This document shows positions 46,385-57,865 of a stretch of 64,000 nt of DNA, in pieces. The notes beneath the pieces are model-generated. The model worked only from the letters and a program-made list of their open reading frames with translations. It had not been told where the DNA came from and ran no database searches. The position numbers were made by a program, and so were the translations under genes. Position 1 is the stretch's first letter; every line of letters starts with the position of its first letter. Source of the DNA: Azadirachta indica (Eukaryota; Streptophyta; Magnoliopsida; Sapindales; Meliaceae); NCBI GenBank assembly GCA_022749755.1, contig CM040448.1, positions 7,562,481 through 7,626,480 on the forward strand, written 5' to 3'.

Positions 46385-49300
46385 GTTTCAGTGCTAATTG
46401 CTGAATGGCATCATATGCATGAACTTCATGGCACAAATGATGGAGCTTGTACACAATTTATCAATAAATTGCACCAAAGTGGATATCTAAATGGGGATGA
46501 GATGTCAGATCACTTTTTCCATCTCCTCACAGTAATATCCATCTCTTTTATCTTATTGAAAGATGTCATTTTGCAAAGACATATATCCAGATATATTATT
46601 ATTTTTATCGTTGAAAAACTGTGTTATGGATTTTGTATTTTATGTTTCAGGAACTTTCTGTAGCACATTACCTCCCTTCTGAGGGCATAAGTTCCAGTTC
46701 TTGGTCAATTCAGTCTTCTGAAGCTGCTTTAAATTTATCATTTCCGGCAATCGATGTGTATGCAAAGCTTGTTTCTTTGATTCTAAGGGTATGATTTTTA
46801 TGAATTAACTTATGTTTTTATTGTTAAGATATATTACCTACCTCTCGTGTTAAAGTGATGCCTACTGTTCTGATTGTCAGTATTGCGTAATGGAGCATGG
46901 ACCTAGTAAACTCCCACTTTGGGCTAAGGTCTGAATTAGAATAGACATTCCTGTAATGTCCTTTTTTTTTCGGTTTATTCCTTTTTACTTTTTCTTTTTC
47001 GGAAACATTGAATGAATGCTGGAAATTATGAATGTTGGTAGATTCTTTCGGTTACTGTAAGAGTCATACAGAGGGAGGCAGAGGAGAAGAAGGCATCTTT
47101 CAGTCCAAGACCATACTTTTGGCTGTTCATCAACTTGCTTGTTGATCTTGTGACCCAGGATCCGTTGCTTGATGGTTCTGAATTTCAGTTATTAGAATCA
47201 ATTTTTGCATGTCTTCTTGTTATTGTATCTTTAGATGAGCTGATATATATTGGATACTTTCAGGTTTTGATCACTTTTGCAAATGCTTTCCATGCATTGC
47301 AGCCTCTCAAAGTTCCTGCATTCAGGTTAGCATTCCAAATATTCAAGACTGTACTTTCTCAAATGTTGTTTTTCTGGGATTTAAAATTTGGAAGGTGGAA
47401 ATTGTAGGTTTATGGTGCAAATCCTTGAAAAGACTCCATTAGTCTCAAAACTTTAATGAGATATCTCCTATATACAGAGTAGGTGCAAGCTTTGTTGCTG
47501 CAAATTTTATTTTTTGGTAATCTACACACAAGATATAATGTGTCATATGGCCATCAAAATTTTAGGACTTTTTGGTAGCTGTTTAGGCAGCTGTACATGC
47601 TTTTACTTCCTGCTTGCCTTTTGAACAGATAAAACAACCACTTAAAAGCATAATGGACATACTCCTTTTTCAGGGTTTTGATGGCCCAAATAATATTTTA
47701 TGCAAATACATTGTCCATTAAATAGAGTTTGGTCAGTGATTCACTAGTTGTATGTTTTGCATTTATCTCCAATAAATCATTGTTCTCCCAACTGTTTTGA
47801 GTTTTTTATGTGGCAATGAGCCACCTTTGCTGATCATGTGGTCTTCCTATGATCATCCATATTTTCAAATGACCGAATGTTGCAACATAAAGTGTTGGCT
47901 GAAAGAATTTTCAGCAACACAATTGGGAAATAGTATTGTTTATCTAATGCCTAGGCACATTTAATGGTAGTGCTTCTCAGTTCCTTCTACTGTTTCTTTA
48001 TGTTTACATTTTTATTTTTTTGGGTAGTAAGAAACAGAGATGTTTACCTGGATTTCAACATTGGGTTCTTTCAACGATTTTTGGTTTTATAGAGAAAGAT
48101 AACGTAGAAACTGTTCAGAACTTATACATTTTGCAAAAACTGTCACCAATAATCACCCTTCTCTCTACAATGTCATAAATAATCACTGTTCAAAATTTCA
48201 TTAAAAAATGATCAACTCAAATTTGTTTGGACCTTAACTTGAAAATATACTTTCAAGGACAAAGAAAAATAAACTTTCTTTATACTCGAAAATACACTTT
48301 CAAGCAGGGGTATTTTTGTCAAAAAAAATTAAGTTGGTTATTTTTAATGATATTTTGAACCGTGGTTATTTCTGAAATTGGAAAGTCAAAAGTGGTTACT
48401 GTTGAAATGGTTTTTTTTTTTTTGCTTTTATGATGGAGCTTTACTAATTTTGTGCCTTTTGATACTCTTAATGTTTAGTTAAATATTGCATTTGCTAATG
48501 CTTTACTAATTTTATTTTCTTAGATAGTCTTGTTGGAATAGAATTTTATTGCAGTTCTTCTTTTGTTGCTTATTCTTTATGGTTGGGCAATTGCTTTTGT
48601 GGGTAATAACTTAAAAGGCAATTACAGCTTTGCATGGCTTGAGCTGGTGAGTCGCAGGAATTTTATGCCTAAATTGCTTGCTGTCAATGGTCCAAAAGGT
48701 TGGATTTATGTTCAACGATTGCTGGTAGACTTGTTCAAATTCATGGAGCCTTACTTGAGGAATGCTGAACTTGGAGAGCCGGTTTGTGTCTTTTAATTTA
48801 TCAGGCCGCTTTTCTATTTGAGAAATTCTTTAATATTTGAATTCTCTCTTACATGTAATCTGTGTTGATCTCTTTTGCAGATTCACTTTCTATATAAGGG
48901 CACTCTGAGGGTGTTGCTTGTTATCCTACATGATTATCCTGAGTTTCTGGGTGATTATCACTTCAGCTTCTGTGATGTTATCCCTTCAAACTGTATCCAG
49001 ATGCGAAATCTTATACTTAGTGCATTTCCTTGCAATATGAGGCTGCCTGATCCTTCTACTACCAACTTAAAGGTATCTGAGAATTGAGTTGCATTGTTCA
49101 TTGAATTATTCATTAAAATAATAGTTCAACAGATAATGTATGTAGTTCCTTTCTATAATGAGTTTCTTTTGCAGATTGATCTATGTAGTTCCTTTCTATA
49201 ATGAGTTTCTTTTGCAGATTGATCTGCTACCAGAGATGCACATACCACCACGTATATTTTCAGAAGTTGATGCTGCTCTTAAAGCTAAGCAGATGAAGTC

Positions 49301-51292
49301 TGAGGTAGACGAGTATCGTAAGGTAACATGGATGTTGGACTTTCTGAATCTGGCTTGTATTGTCAAACTGTTTACCAGAGAGCACCGCAACGGCATGCGT
49401 CTTGATCTCTGCAGCTCCAGCTTGTCAAACTGTTTACAGGGAGCACCAAAAGGGCATGCATCCCAATGTCCTGCACCCCCTCTTTCTCTGTTCATTTTTG
49501 CTTTAACTCCTGTCTGTTCTGGTTGAGTGTATCTTATTTATGCCTCTCTGTATCTATCTATCTATCTTAGCTTCTTTTCTCAGGTTATCACTTTTTGTAG
49601 GATAATAGATCTTTACCTTGTTTTGCAGACAAGACATCAGGGATCTTCATTTCTATCAGAACTGAAGCAGAGACTGCTGCTACCAGAAAATGAGGCAGCA
49701 CAAGCTGGTTCCTGGTACCATGTACCCTTGATAAACACCCTTGTGCTTTATGTCGGAATGCAGGTATGTACTTGGTCCATATCATGGTCTGTGAATTTTA
49801 AATTTATCTTTTTAAGTCCATTGTTGAGTTGATGATATGTATGTGGAAACAGGCATTTCTAGCATTTCATTGTGCAACTAAACAGTTTATCTTGAGTATC
49901 TGGTTGCCTAATTCTCCCACAAAATATTTGAATTGGGAGATTGATGTCATCTTAAAATTAGCTTTATAGACTTTCAAAACTGAAGAAACCATCCTCTTTT
50001 TGTTGAGCAGAAATATTTTTGTTATTGAATTATGGATATGGACTCATTCTATTTAAGCACAACATATAGCGCTTACTTTAGTCATAGTAGCAACACAAGA
50101 AGAAATATGTAAGTCATGTTAAGCCATATCCTCTATTTGTTTTCATTTAAAGATTTTCTGTGGGCGCCTTTTGCAGACAATCCAACAGCTGCAGACAAAA
50201 GCCCCACCTCCCCTTGCACAACAGATTACTCACAATCGTCCAATGCAACTGTACCTAATGGATCCTGCCTTGGACATTTTCCAAGCCTTGATGGCGGGCA
50301 TGGATACAGAAGGGCGCTACTTTTTTCTTAATGCAATTGCAAATCAGCTGCGTTACCCTAACAACCACACACATTTCTTTTCTTTCGTTCTTCTCTACTT
50401 GTTTAACGAAGCAAACCAGGTGAGGAATTTTTCTCCTCGTTCTTCGCTAAACCTGCTGGGGATAAATTACTCCCTGGATGTGTTAAGACTTATGTCTTAT
50501 GATGCACGTAAATTACATTTTCTTCTTAGGTAAACATCTTTCTGTTTATGGTGCACTCTGTCACGGTCTCTTAAGTGATGCCATTTTAGGAATTCATAAC
50601 ATGACATCAGTGTAATGAAATATTAAATTGCAAATTTCTGGGCATATTCCTTGTGCTGTATGCACTAGTGTTTGTGTGATTTATGAAGTAGGATGACTTG
50701 CTTTCTCATTGCACAATAGTGTATATAGCTTCAGTGTAACAATTTGTGATGGAAATAGATATATCCTCGTGAAAAATTTATGAAATGAGCATTTGAATGT
50801 TTCAAGCTCCCAGGCTTTGAATGTAACTGACCCGAGCACTAGCATGTTTCATACACATCTTACAACTTAATATGTTTTTTGCATAATATCATGTGGGTGG
50901 CTATGTGTAACTGAAATATATAATTAAATGATGTTGCATTCAGGAAATCATCCAGGAACAGATAACAAGAGTCTTGTTGGAACGCCTGATAGTTTATAAA
51001 CCACACCCTTGGGGTCTTTTGATAACCTTTATTGAACTCATCAAGGTAACTTGAAAACCAACATAGCTAACCCGGTCTTATTGAACACTGTATGGATGGC
51101 GGAGTTGATGAGTTTGATTTTGTTGTGAAGAATCCTAGATACTATTTTTGGAATCGCGCTTTCACAAGGTGTGCGCCAGAGATTGAGAAACTTTTTGAAT
51201 CAGCTTCAAGGTCATGTGGTGGACCTAAGCCTGTGTATGAGTCTATGTTTCCTGGTGGGATCTCTGATAACATGCACCGAGGTTTGTCTTAG
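46385..51292 (+). pseudogene. NOT1: NOT1-like exons 28-39, C-terminal Not1 domain
   Basis: Exons read as 46385-46531, 46651-46788, 46881-46928, 47042-47188, 47264-47325, 48628-48781, 48881-49072, 49218-49322, 49629-49763, 50177-50419, 50944-51045 and 51131-51292. They encode the Not1 superfamily domain that docks the NOT2-NOT3/5 module: [120 protein letters not shown] and RCAPEIEKLFESASRSCGGP, ending DNMHRGLS. No premature stop was seen in this block, so it is better kept than the 5' half. The donor after 47188 is TT instead of GT; the 75-base intron that follows has no stop and would add 25 residues if retained. Confidence 0.85.
49132..49217 (+). repeat. 43-base tandem duplication over a NOT1-like splice acceptor
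   Basis: The segment ending TCTTTTGCAGATTGATCT is present twice with a period of 43 bases: the AG acceptors lie at 49173-49174 and 49216-49217. Only the second leads into the full exon (IDLLPEMHIPPRIFSEVDAA). Confidence 0.85.
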
Positions 51293-54021
51293 ATCTGGCA
51301 TCTGTAATTTACAGAGATTGATTTTATTAGTATTGCACTTGACCCAGCCTTTGATTAGAGACTACTGTCTAAAGCGATTTGTACAGGTTCCGTAGTCAAG
51401 TGGAAAAACAAGTCAGCTTTTGAACTGTCACAAACTTTTTGTTTCTTTTTCCCAATATATAACTTTACATGTAGATAATGGTCGATAAGAATTGCCCATG
51501 CTCAAGCACCCAACCCAGAAATTCACTCCCACACTAAAACACAAAGAGAGGCAAGAAGCTCACCTGATAACACCAGTCCAAATGGTTTGAAATTGATGTA
51601 TTTATATGTATATATTCTCATTCTTTTCTACCTAGGAAAACCATGTGAAATGGTTGAAAATTCTGTATCACTTTGTTAACATGCATGTGATTAACTTGGT
51701 GCATTCTACTGGACATCAGAAAGTTTTAACTGGCTGGAAAAAGGCATATTACCTTAAAAACATGCATTACTAGTTTGGGAGTGAATCTACAGTGCCAATG
51801 GTTTAATGTGATAAACTTGCAGAGGCACAAAACGTAGCTTAGTTAAAATAAGTGGACAAGCACTGATTATACTAGAAATAAAAAGTTATTAATAACACTA
51901 CATGTAGAACTTTTTATGGGAACTGATGCCAAATATTATTCATTTAATTGATATTTTTTAAATTATTTTATTTTGTTTTATTTTCACTCCACTATTTAAG
52001 ATTTAAGCATCATTTTAATTTGAATAAAAAGAGTTTGGATAGAAGCGTTTCATGAAACATATTGCAAATTCTAAACAATGTTCACATGCCAACTCTTTAC
52101 TTTAGTGGTATCCTTATACGTGTAGTGTTTGCACATTAAGGTGAGATTCCCTCCTCAAGTCTTACTACAGAAAATCTGGCATTATATATATATATATATA
52201 TATAATAACATTGAGATGAGATGAGTATAGAGTAGATATTCTTTAACGCACACGGCTTCTAAGTCCATACATGACGTCTCATATGTCTGGCTGGCGGTGA
52301 TTTTGCTTGCAAACTAAGATGAAAGACCGCCGACCTCCAAAATCTGTATGTATGTATGAATAAGTTCAGGTTGAGGGTAAACTTGCATCGTGCGACCACA
52401 TAAATAACTCCTCTCAAAAATTAGTCTTCTCTTCTCTTTAATGCGTAATGTGTGGTCAATTAATTAATTAATAACAACAAACATGAGTTGTTTGCACACA
52501 CAACCATATATGCTCCCCTACTTCCTAGCTTCCAGTCAATTGCACTGATTAAACAATCAATTAGCAATGCACTTATGCCTATTAAATTTAAAATGCTTTT
52601 AGAAAAACTTAATAACAATTCTAAAGTCGATACAAACTCAAAACAATCAAATCACACTACAATTTAAATAGAAAAAAAAAATTTAATAGATAGGTGTATA
52701 AATATCCAGATATTATATTATATCCAATATATTTCAAGATATTATATTATATCCATATTTGATTATATTCGCATTATATTTATTTGAGAAATTTTAACAA
52801 GAGACTAAAATTTTAAATTTGGGTTCTTTTTTAATTTTAACCAACTTACAAAATTTCTCTTATTTTTATTGAAGAATAAATTTTTAGACAAAAAAAATCT
52901 CATTTTGTATTTTAGATTAAAAAAATTAAAAACCAAAAAAAAAAATTGAAACAAAGCAAGTTTTAGAAATTTTTGCAATCAACCTTACAAAAAGACTCTC
53001 ATAGATTGTTTGTTGTTCCAATATCAAGAACAATTAAGCAAGCTCAAGAAATTGAATCTCAAAATTCAGTTTGTAAAAAGTTGTAAAAAGTAAAGGGGCT
53101 ATTTATTTGTGCCGTGTATATGCACATGGGATAGATAACATATCTTGATGTAGCTTGAGAGTGATATAGGGCATGCTCGATATTCCCAAAGCCATCTAAA
53201 AATTGAAATATAATTTTTTTGAATTTTTTAAAAAAATTAAATTTATAAATATCAAAATTATTTATAATAACTAAACAATTAATTACAAAAACAATTAATT
53301 ATAAATGATTATTAAAAACTCTCCTTTTAAAAATTTGTGTAGTCATTAAATTGCTAACCACCATTTAAAGAGAGAAAAATCCAATCAATTTCATTGGTTT
53401 ACTGAAAAAAAAAATATGTATATTGAAGAATTCAATGAGTTTGTGAATCGATCAAAATTATATGAATAAAATTAAGCTAACTAATTCAATTCAAAATTTT
53501 TAGAATTAAATTGAAGAATGAACTAATTTGATTAAATTTTTTAGAATGGAATTTATTAATATTCACAAACTAAACTAAAAATTAATCGAATTAAATAAAT
53601 AATTAAAGGGATACATATAGAACTATTAACTTAATTTGCTTCTTTTTTTTTTTTCCTTCTCACAGCTAGTTTAAAATTCTAATTAGAAATCTAATTCATA
53701 CGCGGTTCGTACTTTTTAATACAATTTAAAATTCTAATTAAAATTAAATTACCAACTTTTATGTGTTAAAAAAAAACTATTTGGATTGTAGGATACAAAA
53801 GATTTATTTATAGCTTCTACGTACAAACCGCCACGTCATGTTTATTACGGAATTTCATCTTAAACTAAAAACCTACACTAGTAAGAACACAACACTAAGA
53901 ACTCTAATTTCATACACGGTTTCTACTTAGAATAACTACACTACAGAAAACAAAAGAACATAATTTCTTCTTTCTCCTGAAAATCGTAGTGTTGTTGCTT
54001 TGAATTCTAACGAAGAAGAGG
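51293..54021. other. Intergenic stretch with a (TA)n microsatellite
   Basis: No gene was found between the NOT1-like stop and the MO25-like start. A (TA)11 run lies at 52183-52204. The part from 52700 to 53350 is extremely AT-rich. The last 100 bases before 54022 are C/T and A-rich without a clear TATA box. Confidence 0.5.
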
Positions 54022-55061
54022 ATGAAGAGTTTGTTCAAGCACTCGAAGGCTAAGACGCCGGTGGATTTGGTGAAACACGTTCGATATCTTCTGATCTACG
54101 TCCACAGAAACTCCACAACGAGGAAATGCGAACGTAAGTGCAAAGAATCAAAGATTTCTGACCTGAAGATATCGATCTTGGAGATGAGGACGGTTCTTTT
54201 CGGCGACGGTGAATCAGAACCAAGTGAAAACTCCTGCAAACGATTGACGGAAGAGTTTTTCAGGGAGGACACGCTTCGTCTTCTCATTGGTTGTCTTGGA
54301 AGACTTGACTCAGGGCTTCAACTTGACGCCATTCAAGTGGTAACAAACTTGTTGAGACAAAGGGTTGTCTCGAATCCGCAGATGGTGTCTAAGTATATGG
54401 AGAATAACTTGGATCTGATGGATATTCTGATATCTGGATATGAAGAAGATGATGATATTGCTCTAAGTTACGGCATCATTGCTAGAGATTGTATTCGTCA
54501 TCAGAGCGTAGCCAAGTATGTGCTCGAATCGCAGCATATGATGAAGAAGTTTTTCAAGTACCTGCAAAATCCGAGTTTTGAGATATCTTCAGACGCTCAA
54601 GCAACATTTAAAGAGCTTCTAACAAGGCATAAAGCTACCGTCACTGAGTTTCTTTCTACGAACTACGACTGGTTTTTCCAAGAGTATAATTCCAAGTTGC
54701 TGGAGTCTACTAATTACATCACCAGAAGGCAAGCTGTTAGATTGTTGGGAGATATATTAGAGGTTGTTCTGTGTGGTTCAAATTCTGCGGTAGAGATCGA
54801 TACGTGGGTTCATTAGACAACATGAAGGTCGTGATGAATCTTCTTAAGGATGCAAACAAGCATATACAGTTGGAAAGCTTTAACGTGTTTAAGCTGTTTG
54901 TTGCAAATCAACGTAAGCCTCCAGAGATCGTCCGCATTTTGCAGGCAAACGGGAGCAAGCTTCTTGAATTTTTAGGCGACTTTTATTTTGATAGGGTTGA
55001 TGATGACCAGTTCGAAGCAGACAAACGTAATGTAATGCTACAGATTATTACTGTTAATTAA
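54022..55061 (+). pseudogene. MO25-like scaffold protein gene, intronless, frameshifted near the 3' end
   Basis: MO25/CAB39 proteins are helical-repeat scaffolds that bind and activate STE20-type kinases. From the ATG at 54022, 264 codons read open with clear MO25 features: MKSLFKHSKAKTPVDLVKHV, LVGLF-type linker replaced by EMRTVLFGDGESEP, LTEEFFREDTLRLLIGCLGR, ALSYGIIARDCIRHQSVAKY, TFKELLTRHKATVTEFLSTN and LLESTNYITRRQAVRLLGDI. The frame then ends at a TAG (54814), while homologous sequence continues in another frame from about 54790: RYVGSLDNMKVVMNLLKDAN, ESFNVFKLFVANQRKPPEIV and FEADKRNVMLQI, ending TAA at 55059. The two frames together give about 346 codons, the usual family length. The change lies at about 54755-54795, where 3 extra residues (EVVLCG) are also seen. 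No introns are present, so a retrocopy is possible. A truncated 264-residue product cannot be excluded. Confidence 0.8.
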
Positions 55062-56849
55062 TGCTAAGTGAGTGACTATACTGTATATGATCAGATTCCA
55101 ATTTGATATTAATTTTTCTGCCCTGCTTAATTATCTTGGCCATTTTAATTGTTAACTTGCAAGCAGTTATTACCACTGCTGGCCTTTCAATTAGATTGAG
55201 AGGAAAATGGGAAGACAGAACTCCCCCTAAGGGAGTAAAACAAACTAAAAAAGAACTCTTGATACAAAGGAAAGCATTCTCATTTATAGACACCTCCAAC
55301 TAATTTTACAAAACACGTGATTCCTAAAACAGGCTGTTTTCTATCACAAACTTGATGCACATATTTCTCTTTCATGATGATCTCGTTTGGAAAAGTCATC
55401 AAGACCAAAGTTGTAGGATTTTCTTTTATCTTTCTATAGACTCCAAGCTCCCATTTTTCTATCAAAAGTTATGATTAAAATATGAAAGTATGTTTTTCAT
55501 TATTTCATCTTCTAAATTCTTACATGTCTCTACTTTTAGCTGCCATTTGACCCTTAAAAGTAGAGTTGAGCAAAAAACTCGAAAATCTAAATTCGAATTG
55601 AACCCGAAACAATATCTCATCAGTTTTTATATATCATTTGGTTCAGCTTGGTTTCAATTTATAAAAAACTAAAAGTTTTCAGTTTGTTTTTGCTTTTAGT
55701 ACTAAAAACCCAAATCGATTTGCAACATGTATCAAAGCAAAACGGCATCATTTTATAGAGTCTAAATGATGTTGTTTTACAACTTTAATATTTGAAATAA
55801 ATATTTTCAAAATAAAAATTTAATTTTAAAAAATAAGATTTAAACTATAACTGAATCGAATCGAACCGTTCGGTTCAATATTGGTTTGATTGGGTTTGAT
55901 TTTGGTTTGTTTTAAATTTTAATTCAGTCCAGTTCAATCTAAAAATTTATGAATCTAAAAATTTTTAGCTCGGTCTAGTGTGAGCGAACCCAGACCAAAC
56001 CGACCTATGCTTAGTTATACTTAAAGTGTTCCAATTTGTTTTCCACAATAAAATATAGAATTGATCATTATTTTGTCTTCCTTTCAAATCACTTCGATTA
56101 TCCAAATATAGACCATGTTCAGCAACTACAAGCCTTTTATCTCTTAGGCTTGTTTTTTGGGCTTTCTCTTAGGCTTGTCAAGGTAGAGATTTGTTGAATT
56201 GTGGCTCATTTTGAAGTAAAAAAGTAGCTAAAAATTGGTGGAAAATAAAGGGTAAAGATATATCTCTATTAACGTCATTGTTCACCTCAATTTTTTTGTT
56301 TTTGTCGACAAATTTTGCACCAAAATACCCATAAATATAGAGTTTAGAAACCGGTGTACATTTATTTAGATCAATTGTATACTAATTTTTAGACTTTTCC
56401 GTGAACATGTAATATATATGCATTTTTTTTGTTTTTTAGTTTTTGTATCAACTTGCCCTATATTATGTATGTAATGAAGCCATACATATGTTTTCCTACG
56501 GGTGGGAGCAATGATGACTATATTTTTTGATCAATAATTAATTGAAAAAAATGGGAGCAATGATGACTATATTTGATCATCACTCACAAGTCAATAAAAT
56601 GCGTATATTTTCGTTAAGACATGATATGACTTTAATGTCACATCCATTGCCAAAATTATTAGCCCACAATTATCAGAAGTAGAGAGAAAATAATAAAGAT
56701 TAGTTCTTAACTAAGTAAAAATTTGTGTTTATTAAATCTATTTTTTAAATTAAGCTGAATCATAGCAATTTCAAACATGAACATATATGGATTCATAAAT
56801 TAAACACAAATTAATTTTTAGAAACCTAATTTGAGAATGAGGAATAAGT
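55062..56849. other. Intergenic stretch with dispersed-repeat remnants
   Basis: No coding sequence was found. A plant-type dispersed repeat rich in GAACCG/CGGTTC words is at 55555-56030 (see separate entry). The part from about 56030 to 56230 shares wording with 26700-26830 inside repeat copy A (CCATGTTCAGCAACTAC against CTATGTTCACCAAATAC, and GGCTTGTTTTTTGGGCTTT against GGTTTGTTTTTAGGTTTT), so a diverged third copy of that repeat may be present. Confidence 0.4.
55555..56030. repeat. Imperfect hairpin-type dispersed repeat (GAACCG/CGGTTC words)
   Basis: The left part reads GAACCCGAAAC, TTGGTTCAGC; the centre holds ATCGAATCGAACCGTTCGGT; the right part reads GGTTTGATTGGGTTTGATTT and CAGACCAAACCGACC. 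Such A-A-C-C-G-rich, partly self-complementary units are common non-coding repeats in eudicots. The ends were not defined. Confidence 0.4.
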
Positions 56850-57263
56850 TGTTTATTGGAAAGTAGAGGGCTTATATTACAAGAGGACATAAATTTCTTA
56901 GGAATAATTATGGACAAAGAAGGAGAAAGAAGCTTACAATCTTATTGATTTCTAATTTTTGGCTTGACAAACAATTGAAGAACTCACCCTTATTTATAGT
57001 ATAGCATTTCTTTAACCAATGGTTAAAATTATGCCAATACACATCTAATCTAATGGCTATAAAACTTATTCTACAACTATTGATAATAAAATATAGATAT
57101 TTACTACATTTATCTAGATTTTTATTATTAATAATCTAAATATTTATTTTATAAATATCTAGATATTTTCTTACAAATTTTTAGAAATTAGATCACACTA
57201 TTCCTAGACGTAAATTTTACAAGCCCAATTTACTTTGAGTCAACTTAAGTTTAATTTCCAACA
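56850..57263 (-). repeat. 3' LTR of the Copia element (left)
   Basis: It runs on plus from TGTTTATTGGAAAGTAGAGG to TTTCCAACA, 414 bases. It carries a TATA-like ATTTATAGTATAGC. It ends at the reversed polypurine tract at 57264-57282. Confidence 0.75.
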
Positions 57264-57282
57264 CCCTCCCTTAAACTTGATT

Positions 57283-57640
57283 TGGTTACTCTTCCATTAA
57301 TTTTATGATACCATGGAAATAATGAGTCAAATCTTCTCTATAATCGATATCATGCTTTTGATCGTAGTATTTAGCCATTAATTTTGCTTTGTACTGCTTC
57401 ACATTACCATGCGTATTCTTCTTCACTTTGTTGATCCGTTTGCTCTTTTGTCCTTTAAGAAGTGTTGCAAGCTCCTATGTATCACTGTTCTTGGTGGCTT
57501 TTATTTCTTCATCCATGGCTTTTTTTCCATTTTTCATCTTGAATTTCATCTTTAAAACCTACTTGTTCACAGTTGGTAGAAAGACAAAACAGTATTAAAT
57601 CATTTTGATTTTTTTGTTATCTCATAGACTTCTTCCAAAC
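57283..57640 (-). pseudogene. Copia reverse-transcriptase N-terminal fragment
   Basis: Reading minus from about 57600, with several frame changes and stops, the start of a Copia RT domain is visible: FKDEIQDEKWKK, then after a frame change EEIKATKN- and WEL-like pieces, a QYKAKL-like piece, and KYYDQKHDIDYRED near 57340. Sequence then runs straight into the polypurine tract and LTR. The catalytic YVDD block and RNase H are absent, so more than half of pol was deleted. Confidence 0.55.
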
Positions 57641-57865
57641 TCCTTATGCGTGACGTGGTCCTTTCATTTAAAAATGATGGTGATGAGTCTTGATGAGTAT
57701 CTATTGTTGGTGAGGTAGGTGGAGTAGCAAGCACTTCTTGAACTTTTATTGCTTGTTGTATTGTTAAATCTCTCGCAACTTATTCATCTTTAAGGTAAGG
57801 GAAGAGGTTGTAATCTTTTTTTTTGAGATCTCATTCTAACTAGCTTTCTTCTTCAAACTCCACAT

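Larger units (their letters stand above)
31414..51292 (+). pseudogene. NOT1: NOT1-like gene (CCR4-NOT scaffold), unprocessed pseudogene
   Basis: NOT1 is the large scaffold of the CCR4-NOT complex, which shortens mRNA poly(A) tails. About 39 exons with GT-AG borders can be traced from the ATG at 31414 to the TAG at 51290. They encode the N-terminal HEAT-rich region, the CAF1-binding MIF4G region and the C-terminal Not1 domain, each close to the plant family. Lesions: TAA in exon 4 (34042), TAG plus frameshift in exon 14 (38301), TGA in place of a conserved tryptophan (41246), frame damage in the exon at 43281, a GC donor (38080) and a TT donor (47189). Exons for DUF3819, the CAF40/NOT9-binding part, are absent; a Copia LTR fragment lies at that place. 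Introns are kept, so it is a decayed duplicate rather than a retrocopy. Splice sites and phases are mostly consistent, so decay is recent or partial. Sequencing error cannot be fully excluded for single bases. Confidence 0.85.

Noticed and set aside
47135..47407. 90-codon open frame as a separate small gene
   Set aside because: It is a NOT1-like exon, a retained intron with mutated donor and the next exon.
49196..49495. 99-codon minus-strand open frame
   Set aside because: Shadow of a NOT1-like exon and intron on the opposite strand.
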